Shown: positions 22,084 to 32,295 of the stretch, in pieces
Layout: each line of letters opens with the position of its first letter
Numbering within the stretch: the first letter of the stretch is position 1
From: Colocasia esculenta
Lineage: Eukaryota > Streptophyta > Magnoliopsida > Alismatales > Araceae
DNA: 64,000 nucleotides
Assembly (NCBI GenBank): GCA_014218235.1
Contig: CM024763.1
Coordinates: 86,848,244-86,912,243, forward strand
Direction of reading: 5' to 3'
Position numbers and translations under genes: made by a program
The notes under the pieces: model-generated
Databases searched by the model: none
The model's input: only the letters and a program-made list of their open reading frames with translations
Told to the model about the DNA's origin: nothing

Positions 22084-25000
22084 GCCCTAATCAGAATCGA
22101 CCAGGAACTGCTTAGGATGCTATTTGGAGTAAGCACATCCGGTTTTAGTGGGATTCATTCTGTGGAAACCCAAGAAAAAGGTTTGGGGATTATTGGGCCG
22201 GGGTTCAGGATGAAGGATGGCAAGCTAGATATCAATCAATTAAGTGCCTTCAATCGCCTCCTTCACTTCATTGTTTGTCAATTTTGGTTCCCCGTAGTGC
22301 AACCTTCTCCTCTTCACTAAGGCTGACTCCGACCTAATGTACTGGGCCATTAAAATGAGGAATCAATATGGCCGCAGTAATGATAGAGAGAATGAAATTT
22401 GCCAGGGAACAGATTTGGGACACTAAAAGCAAGTTGAATGTGTCCCTGCCCTATGCCCATTTACTTACCAGGATCTTCAGACACTTCGGTGTAGATGTCT
22501 CAGGGGCAGTTGTAGAAAAGATGGGCCAAGCTATCAGGTCCAAAATCTAAAGAAGAGTGGTTTTTCAGTAGTCAATGGGGTCTGGTCCAAGGCCTCAGTT
22601 GCAGAAGGTGAAGCACTTATTGTGAGCTTCAGTTGCTCAATCTCAGTTGGCGGCAGATGATGTGATGCCCGAATTGCCACTGGAATCAGGTTCTGTTCCA
22701 GTCTTTGTAGAAGCAGAGCAGGAAGGGCCATTTATGGCCAGAAATCAATCAGAGGCAGCAACAACAGTGAGGGAAGAAGAAGAAAGGCCAGCAGCAGCAG
22801 ATCCAATTGTACTTCATGCTGAAAGGAGAATTGAGGATATTCTCCGAAAGACATCTTGCCTATTGTGAAGAGACTGTGGCATCAGGCCACATCTTTGAAG
22901 AAGGTCCAGTGAAGAAGAGCAGCAAAATCCTTCAGATGATTCTATGGAAATGGAGCTCCCTGTCAGGGGGAGACTGGTGCAGTTGCAGAAGATGCTCCAC
23001 TTGAGGGGGAGCAATTCCAAGAGAAAAGATTGCACCTCCAGCCACCAGAGATCAGGAGGAAGAACAGAGAGATTCTGAAAATTGGATGCCAGAGAGGGGA
23101 GACAGCTAGTTCATCAAGTTCTGATGAGGATAATGATCCACCTCCTCCAGCTACAAGGGCAAAGAGAAAGATATAGCTCCTGAAGTACCCCTTTTAGCTG
23201 ATGCACCATTTGAAAGACAGGTCAAGCAAAAGATTGTCATCAATTTAAAACCTGTGATTGAGAGGTTGGATATTCAGGGTGAGCTGCTTTGTTCACTCCA
23301 GTCTGATGTGAATTCCATCTTTCTAAGCCAAGCTTCAGCCCGCAGGAAACTGGTTCAGATTCGCTCTGCCATGACATGGTTCCATCAGGAGATGGGACCA
23401 TGAAGAATATGTTATCAGACATCCTTCAAGCAGTTGGAGCTCAAGCTCCTCCTCCTCCAGCAGCTCAGAAGCCTAACCCAAGTGTACCTGAGCCCTCCGG
23501 CCAGACAGCAGCAGCAGCCCCAGCAGATGAAGCCCAGGCAGCAGCAGAGGCCGAACCCTCAGGCCAGCTAAAGAGTCAGGGCCATCAGGGCCAGCTGAAG
23601 AGTCAGGGCCATCAGGGCCAGCTGAAGAGTCAGGGCCATCAGGGCCAGCTGAAGAGTCAAGGCCATCAGGGCCAGATGAAGAATCAGGCCACCAGGGCCA
23701 GTTGTGTTGGAATCAGGCCACCAGGGCCGGCAGTGTTGATCCTTTGCCTCCCTTGCCTGAAGAAGTGGTTTCAGATCCTCCACCCATTGCTCCCACTTCT
23801 ACCAACACTCCCATTCCTCCTTCTCCACCCACTAACTTCACAGCTCCACCTGCTCCATCTCACTTCAAAAGGCCTAGAACCAGGCCCATTTCTTCTCCCA
23901 CACCTTTCCCTCCTCATCCTATCTCATCCTCTCCTGTTTCTACCACTTCTCATCTTTCTTCTTCTCAAAATTTCGAGGCCCCTCCAGCATCCTCAGCTGG
24001 AGCCTCATCCTCTTCTGGTACATCTTCATTTCCAGAAGTAGGATCTCTCAATTCTGATGCATTTCTCTACCCCCCTACACCTCCCTCCTTTATCACTATA
24101 TTCCTACGAATGTCCAAATCAACTCTCCCTTTCTTGATAAAATTAAGGATGAGTTTGAAGAGGTTATCCTTAGGTCTGTGCTAAAGGTAGAAGACCACCT
24201 TTCCAAGACAGACTCTTCCAGTACTGTCTCAAAGAAACGCAAACTTTCTTCCTCTAACACTCCTCTTTACCCACCTTTGTGTTTTCTCTTACAGTCACCC
24301 ACAAGCATACCTCACTGTACAAAGAATACCTTCAAAAGGTGTTTTTTTGCCACTCTTCACAATCTTCCTTTTCTTAACCTCTCTGATCATCTAGATGTAG
24401 TTCTTCCCTATACTCCTCTGTCTAAAGCCGAAAAATCCAAAATCTTCTCCTCAGCCCACTCCAAAACTGAGGAGCAATGGGCTAAATCTCATAAAGATTT
24501 GTACAATCGCTTTCTTCAGGCTAAGGCAGCAAGATTTCCTCCCAGGGATCACGCCTTGACCCTTTCTGAGTGGTTCAAGTTTCACCACCAGAACACCTGG
24601 GCCCCTGCCATTCAGAAGCTAATCAAGCTGGTCAGGCATTTCCAAATGTTCAACAACTACAGGTATCTCAAGATTACCTGAAGTTCAGCTTAGCCATTCA
24701 AGAGAGCCATCAAGGTTCTTATCCACTCTGAGCAGTCTGAGGAAATCAAGTAGATTTTGCAACTCTTCATTTCCCTGAAGACATTCTCCTGCCTCAGATT
24801 CATTTCCTGATCATGGAGTCTTCGATTGGTTCAATCATCTTTGAGCGTTTGCAAGAGTTTGGGCAGAATTGAGATTCAGAAAGGCCTCCAGTTTGGTTTT
24901 CCTAGATTTCTCTTCCGGGAATATCATAGAGGGTTTGTCAAATCAGATGTTCTTGCCCCTCTACTCTCAGAATGTGAAAGGCTGAATGCCTCCGAATGGT

Positions 25001-25590
25001 CCAAGCTTTATTCTCTGTCAGCTCAACAGCTAGCTCATCTGAATGCTGCTCAGGCCAGGGAAGGAAAAGCTCCTGTCTCTCCTGCCACCTTCTTGGATAT
25101 GAACTCAATCCATCTGGTCCTTGATCCCTACAAAGTTTGGGCTGAAAGTACAAGGTGTTCTTAGCTCTTCGCCATGAACTCAAGGAGAAACAATTTTCTA
25201 TCCTGTCACCATGGATCAATTTCTTGCCTGTGCAGTTTTGGTACAACTCTCAATCATCTGCTTCTCCATGGATCCAGATGAGTATGACCAGTTTCTTACC
25301 AAGCAGCGCAGCATCTATCTATCCAAGATGGCTCCAACGTGGGACCAACCTTCTCCATTGAGAGTGGTGCCTTTAGGCAATTTTTCAAGCGTCAGGAAGA
25401 GCAGGCCTGGGAAGCTATTTCTCATTATGCCTCCCTTCTCTCTCCTGCTTATTATTTGCCTGTACCTCCTCAACCTTAATGATGGATTGTGCTCTTTCTC
25501 CTCATTGTCTCTTATTCTTTGTCTCTTTCCTATTGCTTTTTGCTTAATGACAAAAAGGGGAGAATGTTTACCTACTACATGTGTCTGACA
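22084..25590 (+). pseudogene. Element C extra 3' ORF, main part (Sirevirus envelope-like region)
   Basis: The ORF interrupted at 10752 resumes at 22084: QELLRMLFGVSTSGFSGI, then FNRLLHFIVCQ and a block containing LPYAHLLTRIFRHFGVDVSG (about 22440-22510). A proline/serine-rich zone with 9-residue repeats follows (23376-24180), then KAARFPPRDHALTLSEWFKFHHQNTWAPAIQKLIKLVRHF (24178-24681), then fragments to about 25588. The LLTRIFRHFGVD type of block is widespread in plant Sirevirus extra ORFs and related plant transposon proteins; its function is unknown. I see no convincing transmembrane segment, so envelope-like is a name rather than a finding. At least six frame breaks are visible. Confidence 0.7.
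23561..23700 (+). repeat. 27-bp coding minisatellite in C extra ORF
   Basis: Four to five copies of a 27-bp unit (AGTCAGGGCCATCAGGGCCA plus GCTGAAG). In the frame that joins the proline-rich region downstream the unit encodes ESGPSGPAE, nine residues; in the overlapping frame it gives SQGHQGQLK. Because 27 is a multiple of three, copy-number change keeps the frame. Confidence 0.85.
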
Positions 25591-25659
25591 CATTCTTGAA
25601 TCATGCTTAAATCCTGTTTACTGTTAAGTACTACTTAATGTTGATCATAGTTTTGTTAT

Positions 25660-25673
25660 CACCAGGGGGAGAT
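25660..25673 (+). other. Polypurine tract of C
   Basis: CACCAGGGGGAGAT ends directly at the TG of the 3' LTR. A second purine run, AAAAAGGGGAGAA near 25552-25564, resembles the upstream tract typical of Sireviruses. Confidence 0.8.
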
Positions 25674-27085
25674 TGATGAACAGTCCATCCCCATGTACTT
25701 TTAAATTAATTACATGCCTATTTTGGTGATAAACAAAACACTGTCAAAAGTTTTTCTAACTATGTTTTATTTAGCCTTAAGCACAGGAAATACCCAAAGA
25801 AAGTCAAGCACTTGTGGTAAGTACTTACATACTTTGTTTTCAGAAGAGCTGTACGATTTCCTCACAAGCTGTAACGATTTACTTGAAGATTGAATAACCT
25901 TGCTGTATCAAACAAGTCGATGTTATAACGACTCTGTAAGTTATCGTAACGACTTCTTCAGAAGTTATAACGACTTGCTCATTATAACGACTCTGTAAGT
26001 TATCGTAACGACTTCTTCAGAAGTTTTAACGACTTGCTCATTATAACGACTCTGTAAGTTATCGTAACGACTTCTTCAGAAGTTATAACGACTTGCTCAT
26101 TATAACGACTCTGTAAGTTATCGTAACGACTTCTTCAGAAGTTATAACGACTTGCTCATTATAACGACTCTGTAAGTTATCGTAACGACTTCTTCAGAAG
26201 TTATAACGACTTGCTCATTATAACGACTCTGTAAGTTATCGTAATGACTTCTTCAGAAGTTATAACGACTTGCTCATTATAACGATTCTGTAAGTCATCG
26301 TAACGATTTCTTTAGAAAGTTATAACGACTTGCTCTCATAACGATTCTGTAAGTCATCGTAACGATTTCTTTTGAAAGTTATAACGACTTGCTCGTCATA
26401 ACGATTCTGTAAGTCATCGTAACGATTTCTTTAGAAAGTTATAACGACTTGCTCGTCATAACGATTTGTAAGTCATCGTAACGATTTCTTTAGAAAGTTA
26501 TACGACTTGTATCTCATAACGACTTCTTAAGTGTTTCACAACGATTTCTTCAGAAACACAACGACTTGCATCTCATAACGATTTATAAGTGTTTCATATC
26601 GATTTCTTCAAAATCAGAACGACTTGCCATGTTCATAACGATTTCTTATATCATCTGTTATAGAATGACTTGGTTGTTTGTAACGATTTCATAAGTTATC
26701 ATAACGACTTCTTATGAGTCTACAGCACTTGTCATAACGATCTATCAGACTTTCATAATGACTGCATAAGTCATGTTTCCTTAATTAATTGTTTTCCTTG
26801 ATTTAAGATACGTTGAATAGTCAAAGTCGCATCACGTCATTTTGACTGCCATGCATTTATAAAGACTGAACGTTCTCTGCACGGATACAGAACATATCTT
26901 CCATTCTCGTGTATCCTCTGCATGCATCTTCTAGAATGATAAACTGTCACTACCATATTTATGTCTATCTGCTCTAACGTTGATTGACATCTGGAGATAG
27001 TATAGCTGTCTACCATTAAAGCTCAACCTTGCAGAACCTTAAGGATATACTATCCTACAACTCTGACACAGAAAGAACTACAAGC
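25674..27085 (+). repeat. Element C 3' LTR, truncated
   Basis: Matches 3655-5018. The tandem array has six first-type 59-bp units (25925, 25984, 26043, 26102, 26161, 26220) against five in the 5' LTR. The copy stops at CTACAAGC (27085), losing TATA, hairpin chain and U5. Remaining differences from the 5' copy are mainly single-base gaps. Confidence 0.92.
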
Positions 27086-28625
27086 AACCGCCGTAGTCTG
27101 GCTGGACTACGATCCCACGCCTGACCTCTCCAAGCGTTCTGGGGCTGCAAGGAGCGAGGATGTGAGAAACAGGATTGGCTGACCTGCGCCGGGTAGAACT
27201 CCTAACCGTCCTCGACGTCCCAGACCAACCACGAGAGCTCTACAAGCTACTCAACGCCACTGTCCTAACCACCATTTTCTCCTCAGCTCCTGAGTCCGCC
27301 TGCTGGGCTGCCAACTCGAGCACACTCGTAGCCCGGAGTACTCCCTCAACAGCTCCCGAGGACGGGGGTCCCAGGCAATGGTAACAACCTCTCACACGGA
27401 ACAAGCCTCAAGTGCCGCACATCGGCGAAAGACTAGTGTAGGACCGTACTAGGAAACTAGCACAGGTGCCACGAGTACAGTAAAAGAAGTGGAAAAATGG
27501 CGAAGACCAAACCTGTCTCTCGGTTGAAGTCATGACGCATCGGGACGTCGCGACCAGGTCGTGACGCCCTACCCTGTCGCGATGCTGTCACGGCGGCCGT
27601 AGCTGTCACGACCAGGTCGTGACACTCAAGAGCGTCGTGATCCTGTCGCAACGGCCAGGCCGTTGCGACAAGATCGCGACCTCCATAATGGTCACGTCTT
27701 TAGCAAAGGGGGGTTCCGGAGCGCTTCTTCCGGAGACCTCCCCAAAACACAAAACAAGCATTCCACAGGGGAGGGGAGAATGCTTAACATGTATTAAAAG
27801 CTGTAAATCATGCAAACCACCCATACAACCCCATAAATATGGATTTAACAAGAATCTACGCTCGAAGGGGAAAAACTCACTCAACCACGAGCATGGATCC
27901 TCACTCTCCCACAACCACAAACCACGAGGAAACACCATCTCTAAGGGGAGGGGGGCATACTTAGGGTGAGAGGATCAAGAGTCCCTACCTCTACAAGAAG
28001 AGCAAACCCGTTGGGCCTTCTCTTAGGAATGACCGCCTCTCCTCACTCCAAACGACACGAACACGTCCCCTGCACGAATGGGAAGATACCCTCCTCAGCA
28101 CGAATGCCTCGAGCTCGGAAGAACACCAAGAAAACGCAAGGGGAGCTCGGAGGGAAAGAGAGGGAAGAAGAAGGAGAGGAGGGGTGAGGGGAAGAATGGG
28201 GCACAACGTTCGGTAAACTGACGACCCCCAGAACGCGACCGGGCGACCTGGAGCGACAATTACCATGTCGCGACGCCGACGACAGTCCCCGGTGCAACCC
28301 TAAAAAGGCGATCAAACCTCGAAGACCGAAAAGCAATCGCGATGGCTGACAAGGCCGCGTCAACACTGCGCGTGCCTGACACCCGACAAGGCTATTATGA
28401 TAGAAAGGACAGCAGTCACGTCTGTCAGAAAAGCAGTCGCGACGCCGTCAGACGCTGCGACCAGGGCGCGTCGGCCACCCCTGCCGTGACAAGAACGCGG
28501 CGGCCGGGTACGGCGCGACCCAACCCTATCACGACAGGCCAATCTTGTGCGGCCAAGTCGCGGCCAGGGCACCTATCGCGACCCTCGAGGACGGGGCCAA
28601 AGGGCCCAAGGGGGCCGGTCTTACA
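27086..28625 (-). repeat. Element B right (5') LTR, second part
   Basis: It resumes the B LTR at a point equal to about 984 of the left copy and runs to TCTTACA. It contains the hairpin CGTAGTC/GACTACG near 27091-27110, decayed GTCGCGAC palindromes (27540-27670) and more from 28264 to about 28580. The last 350 bp (28276-28625) are the only surviving copy of B's U3 start. Open frames are not conserved between LTR copies. Confidence 0.88.
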
Positions 28626-29216
28626 CTTGGAGCCTGTTTCAATCCATACAAAGCTATGTGCAGTTTATACACAAGTTAGGTTTATCATGATCTTCAAATC
28701 CAGGTGGTTGAGCAACAAATACTTCCTCTTTAATATAACCATTCAAAAAGACAGTTTTCACATCCATTTGAAACAATTTGAAATTTTCCGAACATGCATA
28801 TGCCAATAAAATCCTTACAGCTTCTAGCCTAGCTACTGGTGCAAATGCCTCTTCAAAGTCAACCCTAAATTCCTGATTGTATCCCTTTGCAACTAGTCTA
28901 GCTTTATTTCTTACAACTTTTCCTTCTTCATTCATTTATTCCTAAATACCCACCTAGTTCCAATTATTGAGTTTTCAGGATTTCTGGAAACTAGACTCCA
29001 CACATTATTCCTTTTGAATTGATTCAATTCTCATGCATTGCTTCTACCCAAGAGTCATCTTTCAATGCTTCTTCAATGTTTTTAGGTTCCACTTGAGATA
29101 TGAAAGCCATTTGGTCTTGTTCAATGATATTTTTAAAATGAGACCTAGTATGAACTCTATCATGAACATTACCTACTACATTCTCAAGTGGATGATCTTT
29201 GGAATATTTGAAGTTA
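28626..29216 (-). pseudogene. Element A: reverse transcriptase N-terminal half
   Basis: The minus strand reads FISQVEPKNIEEALKDDSWVEAMHE, then KMNEEGKVVRNKARLVAKGYNQE, APVARLEAVRILLAYAC and LFQMDVKTVFLNGYIKEEVFVAQPPGF, and ends at HIALYGLKQAP, cut by B. This is the fingers/palm start of Copia reverse transcriptase. One frame change lies near 28660 and one near 28940-29030. The upstream side is cut at 29216 by element E (duplication AGTTA at 29212-29216 and 37732-37736). Confidence 0.92.
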
Positions 29217-29448
29217 TGTAACGGCTCTGGATATTTATACCCAATAAGGGTCCATATCCAGATCCGTCTCCCGCAAACGGACCGAGGTCTCGCAAGGGAT
29301 AGCTCGTACACATGTCCAGGAAGAATATAAAAGACAAACCACATAGCAAGAGACACAAGAAAGTACATGTGCTCATATCTACATATAACAATTTACAAAT
29401 GTCCCATTACATTATTACATGTCCAAATTAAAAAGAGTACAACTACTT

Positions 29449-29460
29449 GGGGCATACCCC
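29449..29460 (-). promoter_or_regulatory. GGGGCATACCCC box (E)
   Basis: A 4-bp perfect inverted repeat around CATA, followed by GAGG. It recurs at 34898-34909 (E), 53379-53390 (G) and in slightly changed form at 443-454 and about 3350-3365 (B), each 160-260 bp from the U5 end of its LTR. Confidence 0.55.
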
Positions 29461-29573
29461 GAGGGAGCACAAGCTCACACAACTGTACTAAGACTACTGC
29501 TGGTGGTACAAGTCTGTCACGACACCTCCGCAAGCCACATCAATGGTAAACCCTGAAAAGAACTGTAAGGGAG

Positions 29574-29605
29574 TGAGCCTCAACAAGTCACTGGCTCAGT
29601 AGGGA
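29574..29605 (-). promoter_or_regulatory. Conserved LTR stem-loop (E)
   Basis: TGAGCC (29574-29579) pairs with GGCTCA (29593-29598) and is followed by GTAGGGA. The right LTR has the same at 35019-35043. It lies 357 bp from the U5 end. Confidence 0.6.
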
Positions 29606-30129
29606 CCACCCAAAACAACACACAAATACGGGAGGACCTCAACCCCAACGGGTCTCACTGGCAACACCGTAGCCAAACCATATCATGCTCACAGCAAAGC
29701 ATAATTATATCAATTAACACAATCTTGAAAGAAGAAGAGATAGCAGAACACCACGCTACTAGTCTACCTAATAACAATAAAACCTAGGCCACAAGCCTCA
29801 CAGGCACACCACCTCAACAGCTGGTCGCCTAAGCTATAAGTCACACAGGCAAAGCATTGCCTAAGCTACTAGCTTCATTGGCAAGCCTCCAACACATGGG
29901 TAACAAGACTGCTAACCAAGAGCTAATCCTTTATACCGTCAAACCACGTTGTATCGAATGTCACACTTAAGTAACAGGACTGGCTACCACGAGGCCAATC
30001 CATCACGCACTAAACCTTATTCAGAAACTTACCCAAGAAAGGGTAAAACATAACAAGTGGAAGGTCTCAGCACACGACCTCCACTTCACCACCTAAAAAG
30101 GCTAGTACTCAGCGTACCACGAGAACTAG

Positions 30130-30283
30130 TACCCACAAAGGGTAAAAGTACCTACCACCACGAGGTACCACCACTGAAACACAACACAATTGTGCCACCA
30201 CCAGGGCACACCACAACCAATCAACCACAACCAGTGAGTCTCCGCTCACCAACCACAACGACAACTATGCCAACACCATGGCA
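30130..30283 (-). promoter_or_regulatory. Hairpin chain in E LTR
   Basis: A row of inverted repeats: TACCC/GGGTA (loop ACAAA, 30130-30144), GTACC/GGTAC (loop TACCACCACGA, 30148-30168), TGTGCC/GGCACA (loop ACCACCAG, 30191-30210), GTGAG/CTCAC (30234-30249), TGCCA/TGGCA (loop ACACCA, 30268-30283). The right LTR has the same row near 35570-35725, where the second and last stems are extended to GGTACC/GGTACC and TGTGCCA/TGGCACA. Loops are A/C-rich like those in G. Confidence 0.65.
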
Positions 30284-30913
30284 CACCTTGACGGGTAAAA
30301 CCACAACCAACACATGCTACAACCAGTAGCAAAGCACGATTCGGAAAGCACGACGCCACCACACAGGGACAGACTACTGGTTCATGACGCCAGTATCCAC
30401 CCGGACAACAAAACACAAAACTACCTCTCAATCTCGCAGTCACGGACGTAAGGTCCAACTGCAGCTCTACAACACAAGTAAGGCCAAAGAACGTGGAGAC
30501 CAACCAAACCACCACAACCTACAGATCACACACCCTGCAGGCCCATGCCTGACACCTTTAGAGACTCTGTCCTGAGCTCTCCAAAGTGAGGCACTAGTAA
30601 CAGGACTAGCCAGGGCCCAGTACGTCTACTGGTGTCCGTAACCCCCAGCTACGAGCGTGCTACAAGCAACCAAACAACAAACTCTCACAAGTCACTGTCC
30701 CCTACCGTCTTTCCCTCAGCCGAACGAGAACTCTCCTCGAGAGTGAGGGTGTCCAGGAAGACGACAAGACCTCGTCGGTACTACTGTATCGGGACAAGCC
30801 CCGAGCACACACAGGTGCCTGGCTCACACAAAACCTGGGGCACCCAACTGAAGAGGCATTCCGGAATAGGCGCCGGACCACCACACTCGGCAATGCACAA
30901 ACCACGATATATA

Positions 30914-30921
30914 CTTATATA
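30914..30921 (-). promoter_or_regulatory. Possible TATA box of E
   Basis: TATATAAG on the minus strand, kept at 36345-36352 in the 5' LTR. If used, the hairpin chain would fall 630-780 nt into the transcript. Confidence 0.35.
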
Positions 30922-32295
30922 TTCTTTATTACAAACATGGTACAAATGTCAAGAATAGCTTGCTCTGGTCTCCATGTGACCTACAAGCTACCCCACACCA
31001 ACACACATGTAAACTACGATAACTAATCACAAACTGGCCTATCATTGGTCATCACGTGACCTCCTTGCCACATACATACAATACACACTATTTATACACC
31101 AACTCTTAACCTTACTTACAATATACTATTATACCATCTCTATTAGTCCGAAAGACGTCACAAGACTGAGGCTAGGTTCACACTGGTACCATCATTGCCC
31201 AGTCAACGCAACACTATGTGCCATGCACATATTCATACTACGAAAACACTATACCAACTACATAAACCATACGTAACCACCCACTAACCATGTGGGTAAC
31301 ATGCTCACAGAGCTCTACAGGTGCCATGTACCTATTACCAAAGCCATGCACGTTAAACATCGATAATCGGATAACCAAACACCAAAAGCATGCAAAGCAG
31401 AACCCTCGGCTGTGATCGCGATAGAGGACAAGGCCGCCTTTTGATCACGATGCCACGACATGTCGTTATAAGAAACCCTGTCGCGACGGGTCGGCCTGTC
31501 GCGACCTGGTCGCGACAGTAGGGTCCGTCGCCTTCTCAAGCGAAAACCCTAATCCGGGAACCATCTCCGAATTTTCCATGCAAACCACCCTATATGATGT
31601 TTCAACCCGGTTTTCATGCTCATTTCACCTTCTAGACATGGTATCTATTGTTTTTAACGTGGTAAACAAGCTAACATGCAATCCACGCAATCAAACATGG
31701 TGGAATCTCCCTACCTTCACGAAGAACACGCAATCCACACATGGCGCGGCGTTTCCCCTACTCCACGCTACGTCCTCGCGTCGAGATCGCATCAAACACC
31801 ACGCCAGAACACCAAATCACCCAACGAAACCACGACAGCTCCTCTCCCGGTCGAGCAGAGCTTGTGAAAGCTCTGTTCGGCCAACCTTCTTAAAAACCAC
31901 ACAGCGGTTGGGATCGCAACGTACCTCCCCGTCGCGACCTTGTCGCGACGGACTAGGGCGTCACCTTCCCACTCCTGATGTCAGCAGGCCACCCCAGCAT
32001 GTGACACGCGACGCACATGCAGACGTCGACCCAAAACAGCGGCAACCAGAATGCGACCCCCACTGCCGTTGCGTTCAGAACGCGACCTACACCTCCATCG
32101 CATTCACATCCAGTGAACCAACGGGCACTACGGGCCTAACCTGCCGGCCACTAATCTCCACACATGCGCAGAAACCTCAACCAAGGCACAATGACCCCAT
32201 ATTGGTCATGAGCACCATACCAAAACCAATAAACACGGATTCAAACTACCACTAAACAACGATCCACTAAGATCCGAAAAACGCGCTACGTTACA

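Larger units (their letters stand above)
3655..27085 (+). mobile_element. Element C: Sirevirus-like Copia retrotransposon, 3' LTR truncated, carrying nested D
   Basis: Order on the plus strand: 5' LTR (3655-5870), primer site (5873-5884), gag, protease, integrase, reverse transcriptase, RNase H (to 10074), extra 3' ORF interrupted by element D (10753-22083), polypurine tract, 3' LTR (25674-27085). This order and the long extra ORF behind RNase H are characteristic of the Sirevirus (SIRE1/Maximus) Copia lineage. The 3' LTR lacks its last 852 bp (equivalent to 5019-5870) and joins B at 27085 over a CAA/AAC microhomology, so no target duplication survives on the right. The coding region has one stop and at least five frame changes. 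Confidence 0.92.
187..28625 (-). mobile_element. Element B: Gypsy-type LTR retrotransposon, internally deleted, carrying nested C and D
   Basis: The element begins TGTAATGACCCG at 187 and ends TCTTACA at 28625. It is bounded by a perfect 5-bp duplication, CTTGG at 182-186 and 28626-28630. Its sense strand is the minus strand. Order on the plus strand is: 3' LTR (187 to about 2175, missing its U3 end), remnant gag (2190-2969), 5' LTR (3094-3654, then resumed at 27086-28625). All of pro-pol, the polypurine tract and about 350 bp of the left LTR are missing between about 2175 and 2190, so a large internal deletion has occurred. The gag resembles Tekay/Del chromovirus gag. Its LTR shares boxes with E and G, which suggests one lineage. 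Confidence 0.88.
29217..32295 (-). repeat. Element E left (3') LTR
   Basis: Starts TGTAACGGCTCTGG. It contains GGGGCATACCCC (29449-29460), the conserved stem-loop (29574-29598), a hairpin chain (30130-30283), a possible TATA (30914-30921) and GTCGCGAC palindromes (31397-31530, 31912-31950). None of the open frames inside is conserved in the right copy. Confidence 0.93.

Noticed and set aside
24826..25164. Possible host gene in the 22.1-25.6 kb plus-strand region
   Set aside because: Continuous with C's extra ORF, bounded by C's RNase H and polypurine tract, and broken in several frames; explained by the Sirevirus layout.
29228..29240. TATA-like TATTTATACC close to the outer end of E's LTR (also 34677)
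   Set aside because: It lies about 15 bp from the U5 end in the element's orientation, too late to serve an LTR promoter.
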